Assembly: GCA_016794245.1 (NCBI GenBank)
Contig: JAEUKR010000039.1
Span: forward strand, 99,005-163,004
Source of the DNA: Caedimonas sp.
Lineage (GTDB): Bacteria; Pseudomonadota; Alphaproteobacteria; Caedimonadales; Caedimonadaceae
Direction: 5' to 3'
DNA length: 64,000 nucleotides
The position numbers and the translations under genes are program-made. Positions 53,173 through 62,111 of this stretch are shown one piece after another; position 1 is the stretch's first letter; each line of letters starts with the position of its first letter. Below the pieces are notes generated by a model. That model did not search any database, had not been told where the DNA came from, and saw nothing but the letters and a program-made list of their open reading frames with translations.

Positions 53173-54114
53173 TCAGTCGGCTAAAACGTCATCTTTCTCA
53201 GATACATCGTTTGTGTGATCGTTCTTTGAATGAAGATCGTCTGCCTTGTTAGGATGTTTGGTCGTTTTCTTTCTGGCGGTGGCGGTATCTTTGTTTGCGT
53301 TGTTATTATCTGCGTTGATGATATTTTTTCTGGAGTTTTTTGTGGAAGCCTTAGGCGCGTTTTGCGGAAGAAGATCATGAGCTTGTAAGAGATCGTAAGT
53401 TCTGTAAAGTTTTTTCTGGGTTCTCCAGACCAGTTTATGACGAAAAAGGTTTTCAGGGTTGGTCGAGTATTGTTTTGTCCTGAACTTGAGGTCGCCGTTA
53501 TTATTCTCTTTTTCATCATTGCTGGTGGGTGTGAGAGTGATTTTTTTAGGTCTGCGCTTGCCTGTGTAAGCGCCATTTCCGCCAGGTCCATGACTGACCA
53601 GTACGTAAGCGATAACATCAATACTCCCTTTTTCAGAATTCTGATCTGGAGTATCAACCAGTACAGAGTCTCCCGATTCATCCGTGATGATCAGCTTGGG
53701 CATTTTAGGATCTGCGAAGCTTTGATGCGCATCGCCGGCTCCATGCTTTGTCAGATCGGGATGAACAGCATAGGTCATGTAATAGCCAAATCCATCTCTG
53801 GCGACCGATTCTGGAAGTCCGAGCGTTCGATAAGGAATGATCCCGATGGCTTCTTGTGAGGTTGTTTGACATATCGGCCGCGCCTTGCCCTTGCTTACAG
53901 GATCTGCGGGGCATGGAAGGGATTGCATATTGCTGAAGTAAATTTCGATGCTGTCCATGATTTCTTTTTGGTGTTCTTTTGTGGTCTGGTGACGGATACG
54001 TTCCATATGCTGCGACAGAAAGGGAAGAGCCAAACCGCTCAAAACACCCATAATCGCCAGAACGATCGTCATTTCCAGCAAAGAAAATCCAGACTGGTTT
54101 GAGGAAGGGGACAT
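53173..54114 (-). CDS. Type IV pilin-like (pseudopilin) protein with a low-complexity tail
   Basis: The 313-residue product has a short leader and a class III cleavage site GFSLLEM, with the Glu at mature position 5, followed by the hydrophobic assembly helix (TIVLAIMGVLSGLALPFL). The globular part includes SLPCPADP, FGYYMTYAV and GSIDVIAYVLVSHGPGGNG. The final 60 residues are an Asn/Asp/Lys/Thr-rich disordered tail, unusual for a pseudopilin. The ATG at 54114 overlaps the upstream pilin stop (TAATG). A prepilin peptidase is needed but not in the window. Confidence 0.82.
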   Translation of the reverse strand: MSPSSNQSGFSLLEMTIVLAIMGVLSGLALPFLSQHMERIRHQTTKEHQKEIMDSIEIYFSNMQSLPCPADPVSKGKARPICQTTSQEAIGIIPYRTLGLPESVARDGFGYYMTYAVHPDLTKHGAGDAHQSFADPKMPKLIITDESGDSVLVDTPDQNSEKGSIDVIAYVLVSHGPGGNGAYTGKRRPKKITLTPTSNDEKENNNGDLKFRTKQYSTNPENLFRHKLVWRTQKKLYRTYDLLQAHDLLPQNAPKASTKNSRKNIINADNNNANKDTATARKKTTKHPNKADDLHSKNDHTNDVSEKDDVLAD

Positions 54115-54806
54115 TAAAAAAGTTGGAAATAAACGATACATGCTGGTTTTTTGAGGGCGGCATTGTACTGTTTCGTGTCATCGGTAAGGCACTTGTCGTC
54201 TGTACCTTCTCCATTCGCTGCACGGATTCTGCCTGTTGAAGGGTTTCCGTCATCGGCCTTTTGATCAAGATGCATCGCCTGAAGAGGCGTCAATAAGGCG
54301 CCATTACCCTTGTCGCCATTTTTCTTTCCCAACACAATCCAATGTCCCTGCATGTCGCCCTGATCGATGTATTCGATTGTAAATCCTCCTCCGATCTTCG
54401 CGGCAGGCGCCCCGTGACCAAAATCAGGCGTGTTCTCTTGGGGTTTCCCAGGATCGGGAATCAATTGGGCAGCGGCCAGATGGCTCCAGAAACGAAACGC
54501 TTCCGCGTCTGATTTTAATCCATCCCCACCAATGGTTCCATCATTTCCGCCATCAACTAATTGGTTATCAATGTGCGCTTTGGCTTGATCATAGTCTCCT
54601 GGTAGAGCGTTGTAACGGTCTTGAAAGGTCGTAACGGCCATGCGAATCTCATTGACTTGAGACAGAACGGTTTTAAGACGGGCGCTGTCAATCAAATCGC
54701 CTCCCTTCAGGAGAATTCCGCCGACAATAAGGCCGATGATCACCAGGGCAATCGCCAGCTCGATCAGGCTGAATCCCGCTTGACCGGATGGTGGTGTCTG
54801 TTTCAT
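54114..54806 (-). CDS. Type IV pilin-like (pseudopilin) protein
   Basis: The 230-residue product has a leader ending GFSLIELAIALVIIGLIVGGILLK, the prepilin cleavage signature with Glu5. The globular part includes FQDRYNALPGDYD and a Gly/Asp-rich region; DRYNALPGDY is common in alphaproteobacterial pilin-like proteins. A strong AGAGGAGG precedes the ATG. It is transcribed opposite to the ATPase operon and ahead of the second pseudopilin, converging on that operon's end. Confidence 0.87.
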   Translation of the reverse strand: MKQTPPSGQAGFSLIELAIALVIIGLIVGGILLKGGDLIDSARLKTVLSQVNEIRMAVTTFQDRYNALPGDYDQAKAHIDNQLVDGGNDGTIGGDGLKSDAEAFRFWSHLAAAQLIPDPGKPQENTPDFGHGAPAAKIGGGFTIEYIDQGDMQGHWIVLGKKNGDKGNGALLTPLQAMHLDQKADDGNPSTGRIRAANGEGTDDKCLTDDTKQYNAALKKPACIVYFQLF

Positions 54807-54821
54807 GCATTCCTCCTCTTA

Positions 54822-54948
54822 ATACCCTTTGTCTTTCAAGCCGTGAGGGTGTTGGACATCGGGACTCGTCCTGCTCACGTACCTTTGCGTACGCTGCGCG
54901 GGATTCGCCACTCGTCCGCCTACCCACACCTTGAAATCCTTTGGGTAT
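54822..54948 (+). repeat. Type A repeat, complete
   Basis: It begins ATACCCTTTGTCTTTCAAGC and ends CTTGAAATCCTTTGGGTAT, with GGGACTCGTCCTGCTCACGT and GTACGCTGCGCGGGATTCGC inside. It is one of the best-preserved copies and lies just upstream of the pseudopilin ribosome site. Confidence 0.85.
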
Positions 54949-54990
54949 ACCCTTCCTCTTTCAACCCGTGAGAGCATTGTTCGCGAGTAT
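54947..54990 (+). repeat. Type A left end in tandem with the preceding copy
   Basis: ATACCCTTCCTCTTTCAACC shares its first two bases with the end of the preceding copy and continues for about 40 bases before similarity is lost. It shows a head-to-tail arrangement of two copies. Confidence 0.6.
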
Positions 54991-55026
54991 CCTCGAAGTC
55001 AAAAAAATAGGCAACGAAAAAGGATG

Positions 55027-55335
55027 TTATGATCTTAAAATATTTAAATAATCTCTTAAGCGATTTAACGGGGTGGTATTAAATGGGTAAGGAATCAACG
55101 AGTGAGGAATCGCTTCCGTCTGCTCAAGCCAGGCAAAAATATCGCCGTCGTCACATTGAAGCAAGGCATCCAGATCTTTAAGCTCTTGAGGGGGTAATTG
55201 CGCCGCGTGCGTTTGAACGAATCCCCCCAGGATACGGTCTGCCTCTTTCCCGCCGCGATAGGTTGCCCGATAGAACACTCTTTTTAAAATCCTTTCATCT
55301 TCCATGCTTTCATCTTCCATGCTTTCATCGTTCAT
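55027..55335 (-). CDS. sdhE: SdhE-family FAD assembly factor (succinate dehydrogenase)
   Basis: SdhE helps attach FAD covalently to the succinate dehydrogenase flavoprotein. The small protein has the family motif RATYRGGKEADRILGGF, containing the RGxxE pattern, and the later DDGDIFAWLEQ. The start is ambiguous: three ATG codons lie at 55335, 55320 and 55305 within a 15-base tandem repeat encoding MEDES units. The gene overlaps the upstream glycosyltransferase by 11 bases. Confidence 0.85.
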   Translation of the reverse strand: MNDESMEDESMEDERILKRVFYRATYRGGKEADRILGGFVQTHAAQLPPQELKDLDALLQCDDGDIFAWLEQTEAIPHSLIPYPFNTTPLNRLRDYLNILRS

Positions 55336-55336
55336 G
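55290..55336. repeat. 15-base tandem repeat at the sdhE start
   Basis: The unit TTCCATGCTTTCATC occurs about three times in a row (the last ending TTCATCGTTCAT). On the minus strand each unit carries an in-frame ATG, so copy-number change alters the N-terminus by five residues without a frameshift. Confidence 0.75.
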
Positions 55337-56290
55337 ATGTGTACGCTCCTCAAGAAACGGTTGAAGAGCTTGCAGAATTTCTTCCATCGAAAGCGTCTTT
55401 ATGTCAGCCTTAAAAAGAACTTTCACATGTTGACCGCGGGGAGCAAAAACCTCGGGGGAAGAAGCCTTGGACCAAAGGATGAGAGTAGGGCATCCAACCG
55501 CCGCAGCTAAATGAACAGGCCCTGTATCGTTGCCGATCGTGGCAAGCGCATATTTCGCAATTTCTCCGATTTCGAGGAAAGACGTTTGGCCGCTCAAATC
55601 AAAAACCTGTGGAGCCACAAATCGTATAGAAGCGATAACATCCGCCTCATCGGGGCCTCCGATTAAAACAGGCGTCACATTGTGTGCGCGTATCCATTGA
55701 GCCAGCTTGCCATATCCTTCGGCCGGCCATCGTTTATAAGCGCCTCTCTTAGAACTTCCAGGAACCAGAACAATAAATTTCTCAGGAAGAGCAAAGCGGC
55801 GGATATCGGCTTTAAGCCATGACATCTCAGGATAAAGCGCCTCTTGATCTTGCAGATTCAGACCGGCGATTTTCAATTGGTCTGCAAAGCGCAGAAAAGC
55901 GTGCAATTGCCGTCGATCAGGTCGACGTTGGGGATGAGAACACCTAAGAGCAATTCCTGACCACTGCGGTTGGGGTTCGGATCCAGGGAATCGACGCCCA
56001 AAAAATTGAAAATACCAGCACGTGCGTTTTGAATTTTGAAGATCGAAAACCCAATCAAACTTTTGCGCCTTCAGCTTTTGACAAAGCGCCCATATCTTGA
56101 AGGGATTTTTAGAGCGCGTATCAATCCACACGTCATCAAAAAAACCTGTTTCCCAGGCAAGTCTCTCATAGGCAGGCTCTGTTAAAAACGTTATCATCGC
56201 TTTGGGGAAAGCTTGGCGAATCGCCGAAAAAGCCCCCGTCCCATTGATGATATCGCCTAACGCGCCGTGTTTGATGACCAGAATTTTCAT
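55325..56290 (-). CDS. Glycosyltransferase family 9 (heptosyltransferase-like)
   Basis: GT9 enzymes transfer ADP-heptose to the LPS core. The 321-residue protein begins MKILVIKHGALGDIINGTGAF, a typical GT9 start, and has LVPGSSKRGAYKRWP, VTPVLIGGPDE and TIGNDTGPVHLAAAVGCPTL, the nucleotide-sugar binding region. Together with hldE, gmhA and gmhB in this window it suggests heptose-containing LPS. The exact acceptor is unknown. The start overlaps the next gene's stop as ATGA. Confidence 0.88.
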   Translation of the reverse strand: MKILVIKHGALGDIINGTGAFSAIRQAFPKAMITFLTEPAYERLAWETGFFDDVWIDTRSKNPFKIWALCQKLKAQKFDWVFDLQNSKRTCWYFQFFGRRFPGSEPQPQWSGIALRCSHPQRRPDRRQLHAFLRFADQLKIAGLNLQDQEALYPEMSWLKADIRRFALPEKFIVLVPGSSKRGAYKRWPAEGYGKLAQWIRAHNVTPVLIGGPDEADVIASIRFVAPQVFDLSGQTSFLEIGEIAKYALATIGNDTGPVHLAAAVGCPTLILWSKASSPEVFAPRGQHVKVLFKADIKTLSMEEILQALQPFLEERTHHER

Positions 56291-57597
56291 AGGGCTTGTT
56301 TTTGCCCTACCGTAACAAGCTCTGCATAGACCTGAAGTGTCTTTTGCTCCATTTGGTCTCTTGAAAAAAAGCGATGGACACGTTCAATGGCTTTTTCTTC
56401 CATATGTTTTCTTTGCAGGGGCGTCAACATCAAAAAAGCGTTTATTTTTTCAGCCAGCTTCCAGGGGTTGCCAGGCTTCGTCAGGAATCCTGTCTGCCCC
56501 TCTTCGATAATCTCAGGAGGCGCTCCGTGGTCTGTGGCGATCACGCATCGTCCCATGGCTTGGGCTTCCGCGATAATGCGCCCGAAGGCTTCGGGATCCG
56601 TGGAGGTGTGAAGCACAAGATCGGCAAGCGTATACGCCGCCGGCATATCTGAGCAGTGAGAAATAAAGCGAACATGTTCCGCGATTCCTAGGTTTTGCGA
56701 GAGTTGCAGCAATTCTTGCTTATATTCTGTACGCCCTTGATCGGATCCCAGAAGGATCAGCAACCCTTTGAAATTTTTTTGATCCTTTAAGAGTGACATC
56801 GCTTCGAGAGCAATCCGCTGTCCCTTCCATCGCGTGAGCCTGCCCGGCAAAAGAAGAAGGGGAAAGGCGTCATCGATCTGCCACGCCTTTTGAAGGTTTT
56901 GAGCGCGGGTTGCCAAATCCGCTTCTGTCCAGTTGAAGACGCGAAGATCCACCCCCCGTGAGATCGTAAAGACATGCGCGGGATCCACATAAGAAGAATA
57001 GTGTTCAAGGATATGTTGATAAATAAACTGAGAGATGGCAATCACGCGCACCCCGCGTACCATAATCGAATTATAGTATTTTTTCAAAGGGTTGTCAAAA
57101 TTGTACGTTCCATGAAAAGTTGTGACGAACGGCGTATTGGTAAGACGGGCGGCCCAAAAGGCGCTCCATGCCGGCGCGCGCGAGCGCGCGTGTATTAAAT
57201 CAACGCGATGGTCTTGAATCATTTTTTTAAGACGGCAGATATTCAGAATCAGCGTTACGGGATTTTTCGCGTCAAGAGGCAAGCTAATGTGAGTCCCTCC
57301 CAAACTCTCAAGTTCTGGGACCATTGACCCTCCTGAAGAAGCGACCAGAGCCTTGCCCCCGGCTTTCGTAATCGCTTGCGCAATCTCCAATGTTCCTTTT
57401 TCAGCGCCTCCTTGATGCAGAGAAGGGATAATTTGAAGTATTACTCTCTTGTGCAGAGGAAGGTTTATATTAAAGTCATTTGACAATGAGACCAATTTGT
57501 CTTTACTTTTTGTAAAAATTAAATTATTACTTTTTTGTGGAAAACCAGTCAATAAAGAATTAAACTTTTGAACCATACAATATAGTGCCTGTCCCAA
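56287..57597 (-). CDS. Glycosyltransferase family 4
   Basis: The 436-residue GT-B enzyme has an N-terminal domain starting ILQIIPSLHQGGAEKGTLEIA, then TTFHGTYNF and VIAISQFI, and a C-terminal domain with LLLPGRLTRWKGQ and the EX7E-type motif PEAFGRIIAEAQAMGRCVIATDHGAPPEII. It probably adds a sugar to LPS or another envelope glycan. The first 45 residues precede the fold, and the true start may be at an internal Met. It is upstream of the GT9 gene with a 4-base overlap. Confidence 0.88.
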   Translation of the reverse strand: MGQALYCMVQKFNSLLTGFPQKSNNLIFTKSKDKLVSLSNDFNINLPLHKRVILQIIPSLHQGGAEKGTLEIAQAITKAGGKALVASSGGSMVPELESLGGTHISLPLDAKNPVTLILNICRLKKMIQDHRVDLIHARSRAPAWSAFWAARLTNTPFVTTFHGTYNFDNPLKKYYNSIMVRGVRVIAISQFIYQHILEHYSSYVDPAHVFTISRGVDLRVFNWTEADLATRAQNLQKAWQIDDAFPLLLLPGRLTRWKGQRIALEAMSLLKDQKNFKGLLILLGSDQGRTEYKQELLQLSQNLGIAEHVRFISHCSDMPAAYTLADLVLHTSTDPEAFGRIIAEAQAMGRCVIATDHGAPPEIIEEGQTGFLTKPGNPWKLAEKINAFLMLTPLQRKHMEEKAIERVHRFFSRDQMEQKTLQVYAELVTVGQKQAL

Positions 57598-57618
57598 AAA
57601 AGAAAGTGAGAAAGTTAA

Positions 57619-58800
57619 ATGGGTTCATCAAGTTTCCCCAGGACATCCTCAGGAAATCGTCGTAAGTTCATGCTCTTGGGAGGAATCATCGTCGCCTTAC
57701 TTGTGGGCGTGGGGGTGCTGATTTTTAAAGGAGTGTTTTCTCCTTCCGAACCGCCAGTCAGGACGCTCAAGTCAGTCACCGTTGAAGTTGAACCTGTTCG
57801 AAACGCTTCTATTTCCCGTGTGATCACCGCGGTTGGAACCTTACGCGCCAATCAATCCGTGACGATAAAACCCCTCGTGAATGGTCAGGTATCCAAGATC
57901 CATGTGGAAGGCGGGCAAGAGGTAAGAGCTGGAGAGGCGATTATCAGTATCGATGACCGTAAATACCGTAACAAGCTCAAGGAGGCCGAGGCGAAACTTG
58001 CGTTCGCTGAACTTGAATTTAAGCGTTATGACAAGTTGGCGGCGCTTAATTTTGGAAAAAAGAAACTATATGAGAGGGCTGTTGCGGACCGGAAAGAAGC
58101 CGAAGCAATGGTGGATCAAGCCAGGAAAGAAATTGAAGATTCGGTGATTACCGCTCCTTTTGAAGGGATGATTACCCTGAATGACATTAGTATAGGAGCA
58201 TCGGTTAATGAAAATACCGAGCTTTTCACCATTGTAGACCTTGACCCCATTAAGCTTGACTTTCATATTCCTGCGCAATATCTGAGAAACATCTCGAAAG
58301 GACAGAACCTGAAAGTGATGGTCGATGGCTTTCTTGATCAAAAGTTTGACGCCTTCATCGAAGCCGTTGATGCGAGAGTAGACCCCAATTCTCATACGAT
58401 TGCCGTTCGCGCTGCTATTGATAATGGCAAGCATTTGTTAAAACCTGGCCTTTTTGCGCGCATTGATATTCAGGTAGGGTCAAAGGATAATGCGATTGTA
58501 TTGCCCGCCTCCGTTGTTCAGGTCAATGGGGATGAGGAATCCGTTTATAAATTGACCTACTTTGCGAAAGAGAATATTTTTGTGGCGATGCGTCATCCCA
58601 TAACGACGGGATTTCAGGAAGCCGATAAGATTGAAGTCGTGCGTGGCGTCAGTGAAGGTGATTTGATTGTAACGGTGGGACAATTAAAGATCAGAGACGG
58701 CGTCGCGGTCACTTTTGAAGGTGAAAAAGAATATCTCGACAAATTTAAAAAAGAGACGGAGGAGCAGGAAGTTTCCGCAAAACAAATGCTCGAACAGTAG
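57619..58800 (+). CDS. RND efflux periplasmic adaptor (HlyD/MFP family)
   Basis: The 393-residue membrane fusion protein links the RND pump to an outer-membrane channel. It has an N-terminal anchor (FMLLGGIIVALLVGVGVLIF), a lipoyl-like half (TIKPLVNGQVSKIHVEGGQEVRAG), a helical hairpin (about residues 115-170), the second half (DSVITAPFEGMITLNDISIGASV) and beta-barrel domains. The C-terminal tail is Glu/Lys-rich. It is followed by the pump gene after 137 bases. No outer-membrane channel is encoded here. Confidence 0.93.
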   Translation: MGSSSFPRTSSGNRRKFMLLGGIIVALLVGVGVLIFKGVFSPSEPPVRTLKSVTVEVEPVRNASISRVITAVGTLRANQSVTIKPLVNGQVSKIHVEGGQEVRAGEAIISIDDRKYRNKLKEAEAKLAFAELEFKRYDKLAALNFGKKKLYERAVADRKEAEAMVDQARKEIEDSVITAPFEGMITLNDISIGASVNENTELFTIVDLDPIKLDFHIPAQYLRNISKGQNLKVMVDGFLDQKFDAFIEAVDARVDPNSHTIAVRAAIDNGKHLLKPGLFARIDIQVGSKDNAIVLPASVVQVNGDEESVYKLTYFAKENIFVAMRHPITTGFQEADKIEVVRGVSEGDLIVTVGQLKIRDGVAVTFEGEKEYLDKFKKETEEQEVSAKQMLEQ

Positions 58801-58937
58801 TTCCTTGCACGCTATAGCTAAAGAGTTTTAAGTTAGGGCAAGGAAAGAGGGGCGATGTCTATCATAATAGAGATGAGCGATGATCTGATGCTTCCTAACT
58901 CAAAAGAATTTAGCTATATGAGACGGATTTTATAGAA
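58801..58937 (+). promoter_or_regulatory. Structured spacer between adaptor and pump genes
   Basis: Two competing stems are visible. TTCCTTGC (58801-58808) pairs with GCAAGGAA (58838-58845). Alternatively the arm at 58813-58837 pairs with 58894-58918 (21 of 25 bases complementary), enclosing about 55 bases. Both cannot form fully at once. The distal arm ends 19 bases before the pump start codon. Confidence 0.5.
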
Positions 58938-61900
58938 ATGAAGTTAACCAGTATTTGTATAAAGCGTCCGGTTTTATCGACCGTTATGTCCCTGGTCATA
59001 ACCTTGCTTGGAATCGTGACGTGGAATCGTCTTCAGGTCAGGCAATATCCAAACGTCGACGAGTCCCGTATTTCAATAGTGACGCAGCTTGAAGGGGCAA
59101 GCCCGGAAATCGTTGAGGCTCAGATCACCAAACCCATGGAAGATGTCCTCAATGGAATTGAAGGTTTGTATGAGCTGACGTCTTCCAGTGAAGTCGGCGA
59201 AAGTCGCATCAACATGACCTTCAATCTCAAGCGCAATATCGAGGACGCAGCAAACGACGTTCGTAATGTGATCAGTCGTATCCGCGATCGATTGCCTAAT
59301 GATGTTACGGAACCGCGCATTAAGAAAGCGGATGCGGATGCGATTGCCTTTATGCAGCTTGTTTTGTATTCCGACCGCCATAATGTCAAGGAACTGGCCG
59401 ATTATGCGCATCGTTATCTTGAAAGCCAGCTTGAAGTGATTAACGGGGTGTCAAGCGTTGATGTCGTGGGAGGCGGTCAATATGAGATGCAGATCTATCT
59501 CGATCCTGTAAAATTGGCTGGTTACAACGTCACCGCTGAAGATGTGGCTCAAGCCCTGAAAAAGCAGAATATTAAAAAACCTGCCGGTCGTCTTATCTCA
59601 ACAAGTCAGGAAATTACCGTTACGACCCGCGCTCCTTTAATGACAGAAAAGGATTTTAACAATCTGATTGTCTATGAAAAAGAAGGATCGATTGTGAAAT
59701 TATCAGATATCGGACGGGCGCAGCTTGATTCGATCGATACGCGAAATCGCGTGCGGTTTAATGGCCGTCCCGCGGTTGCTATCGCCTTGGTCAAACAGTC
59801 TACGGCAAACCCTCTTGAAATTGGCCAGCAAGTTAAAAAATCGCTGGTCAGTATCAAAAAGGCTTTGCCCCATGGGATGAATCTTAAAATTGCTGTGGAC
59901 CGCACGTTGTTTATTGATCGTTCCATCAGTCAGGTATACCGTACGCTTGTTGAGGCGGTGGTACTGGTCGTGTTGGTCATTTTGGCTTTTTTAAGGTCTT
60001 TCCGCGCTGTCTTTATCCCGATCGTCACTATTCCCGTCTCTTTGATTGGGACTTTTGCCCTTATGTATTTCCTCGGTTTTACCATCAATACCCTGACGTT
60101 GCTGGCTCTCGTTCTGGCGATTGGACTCGTGGTGGACGATGCCATCGTGATGCTTGAAAATATTTATCGACATATTGAAAAAGGCATGAAACCGATGGAG
60201 GCTGCGTTTAAGGGCGCGCGGGAAATCAGCTTTGCAATCCTGGCGATGACGATTACGCTTGCGGCGGTCTATGCGCCGATCGCGCTGACTTCCGGGCAGA
60301 CGGGCAAACTTTTTACTGAATTTGCGCTGACGCTTGCGGGGTCGGTGTTGATCTCGGGGTTTGTGGCTTTAACGCTTTCCCCTATGATGTGCGGGCGTTT
60401 GCTTGTTGCCCATAAAAAGTTTGACGAGGTCATGAATGAAACGCCACGGTGGCGCAAAAAGTTTGATCGTTTTGAATTTGCTTGCGAACAATTTTTGAAT
60501 TCGCTTGATGAAGGATATGGCAGGTTCTTGCATAAATGCCTTACCCATCGTTTTTCCCTGAGGTTCCCTTTCTCCAGCCGACCTTTGGTGCTTTTGACAG
60601 GATTTGCCGTAGCGCTGGGGGGATATTTCACCTATCGTTATATTCCTGCTGAATTGATTCCCAAAGAAGATCAGGGAATCATCCTGGTTCAAGGTATCCC
60701 TCCCTATGGCGCCAACCTTGAATATGTGGACAAGTATGTTAAGCAGGTCGATGATATCCTTCAACGAGAAGCGCCTGAGATTGTCAAAAAGCTGTCAACG
60801 TCCAGTGTTCCGGGTGATTCTTTTAGTTTCTGTGTTTTAAAGCCCTGGGAAAAAAGAAAACGGCGCAGTCAGGAAATCGTGGAGGCCTTACGAGAGCCTT
60901 TATATGAAATCACTGGCATTAACGCAAACCCCAGTGTTGGCGGAAAATCGCTCATAGGAGGTCTGACGGACAAACCGTTTGACATTATTATTCAAACGAC
61001 TAAATCGTATCCCGAATTGGTACAGATGGCCGAAAAGCTGGAAAAGACCTTACATGACATGGGTATGTTACACGGTCTTTACTCGAATTACGGTTCTGAA
61101 GGGCAGGAGCTTATCGTTCATGTCGATCGAGAGAAAGCCGCCAGTTTGGGTGTGGATGTATCGGCTGTTGCCGATACGCTGGATGCCCTGATCAGTGGGC
61201 GCTCACCGACCAAGTTTGAGCGTGAAAGCAAACTTTATAACGTGAAATTATGGGTTGAAGAGGAGTATCGTCGTAATCCGGAAGATGTGACTTCCCTTTA
61301 TGTCCGAGGCGTTAAAAACAGGACTGAAACGATGATTCCCTTGTCAGAGCTTATCAAGGTAGAAAAGAGACAGGCGCCCACCTCGATTGCCCATTATGGC
61401 GGGTTGAAAGCCGTGAACTTCAGCGCCAAACTGAAAGACGGGGTCAGCTTAGGAGAAGCACTTGCAACTGTTCAGGAAAAGATATTCGATATATTGCCCA
61501 AGTCAGATGTGCGGCTTGAGTTTACAGGGGAAAGCCGTCGCTATCTTGAGGAAAGCTCGAACATTCTGTTGATCTTTGGTCTGGCTCTCGTCTTCATTTA
61601 TCTTGTATTGTCGGCTCAATACGAAAGCTATATCGATCCCTTGATTATTTTATTCAGTGTTCCTCTTTCTTTGGCAGGAGGAATTTATCTCCTGAAACTG
61701 AGTGGTCAAACTATGAACCTTTACAGCGAAATTGGTCTTGTCACGTTGATTGGATTGATTACAAAACATGGTATTCTGATTGTTGACTTCGCTAATAAAT
61801 TAAAAGCTGACGGGATGGATCGGGTGACGGCGGTCGTTGAAGCGTCTCGCCTGCGGTTGCGTCCCATTCTGATGACGACTTTTGCGATGGTGTTGGGGGC

Positions 61901-62111
61901 TTTTCCTTTGGCTTTCACGTCAGGCGCGGGCGCGGAAAGCCGTCGACCGATTGGCATTGTAATTGTGGGAGGAATGACGCTTGGGACACTCTTTACGTTG
62001 TTTATTGTGCCTGCGATCTACACTTATATAAGCCGCAAAAAGGCAGCGGCTGATCTTACAGGTTTTAAGGCGTATTCACGGGAAGAGGAAGAAGATGCCC
62101 GGAAAACATGA
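58938..62111 (+). CDS. RND multidrug efflux pump (AcrB/MexB-type HAE1 family)
   Basis: The 1057-residue inner-membrane pump exports hydrophobic compounds using the proton gradient. It has the HAE1 pattern: N-terminal helix TSICIKRPVLSTVMSLVITLLGI, PNVDESRISIVTQLEGASPE, the proton-relay aspartates in GLVVDDAIVMLENI, two large periplasmic loops, and a second helix block with ITKHGILIVDFANKLK and TFAMVLGAFPLAF. Substrate specificity cannot be read. The ATG follows TTATAGAA with no strong Shine-Dalgarno. Its stop overlaps the next gene. Confidence 0.95.
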   Translation: MKLTSICIKRPVLSTVMSLVITLLGIVTWNRLQVRQYPNVDESRISIVTQLEGASPEIVEAQITKPMEDVLNGIEGLYELTSSSEVGESRINMTFNLKRNIEDAANDVRNVISRIRDRLPNDVTEPRIKKADADAIAFMQLVLYSDRHNVKELADYAHRYLESQLEVINGVSSVDVVGGGQYEMQIYLDPVKLAGYNVTAEDVAQALKKQNIKKPAGRLISTSQEITVTTRAPLMTEKDFNNLIVYEKEGSIVKLSDIGRAQLDSIDTRNRVRFNGRPAVAIALVKQSTANPLEIGQQVKKSLVSIKKALPHGMNLKIAVDRTLFIDRSISQVYRTLVEAVVLVVLVILAFLRSFRAVFIPIVTIPVSLIGTFALMYFLGFTINTLTLLALVLAIGLVVDDAIVMLENIYRHIEKGMKPMEAAFKGAREISFAILAMTITLAAVYAPIALTSGQTGKLFTEFALTLAGSVLISGFVALTLSPMMCGRLLVAHKKFDEVMNETPRWRKKFDRFEFACEQFLNSLDEGYGRFLHKCLTHRFSLRFPFSSRPLVLLTGFAVALGGYFTYRYIPAELIPKEDQGIILVQGIPPYGANLEYVDKYVKQVDDILQREAPEIVKKLSTSSVPGDSFSFCVLKPWEKRKRRSQEIVEALREPLYEITGINANPSVGGKSLIGGLTDKPFDIIIQTTKSYPELVQMAEKLEKTLHDMGMLHGLYSNYGSEGQELIVHVDREKAASLGVDVSAVADTLDALISGRSPTKFERESKLYNVKLWVEEEYRRNPEDVTSLYVRGVKNRTETMIPLSELIKVEKRQAPTSIAHYGGLKAVNFSAKLKDGVSLGEALATVQEKIFDILPKSDVRLEFTGESRRYLEESSNILLIFGLALVFIYLVLSAQYESYIDPLIILFSVPLSLAGGIYLLKLSGQTMNLYSEIGLVTLIGLITKHGILIVDFANKLKADGMDRVTAVVEASRLRLRPILMTTFAMVLGAFPLAFTSGAGAESRRPIGIVIVGGMTLGTLFTLFIVPAIYTYISRKKAAADLTGFKAYSREEEEDARKT

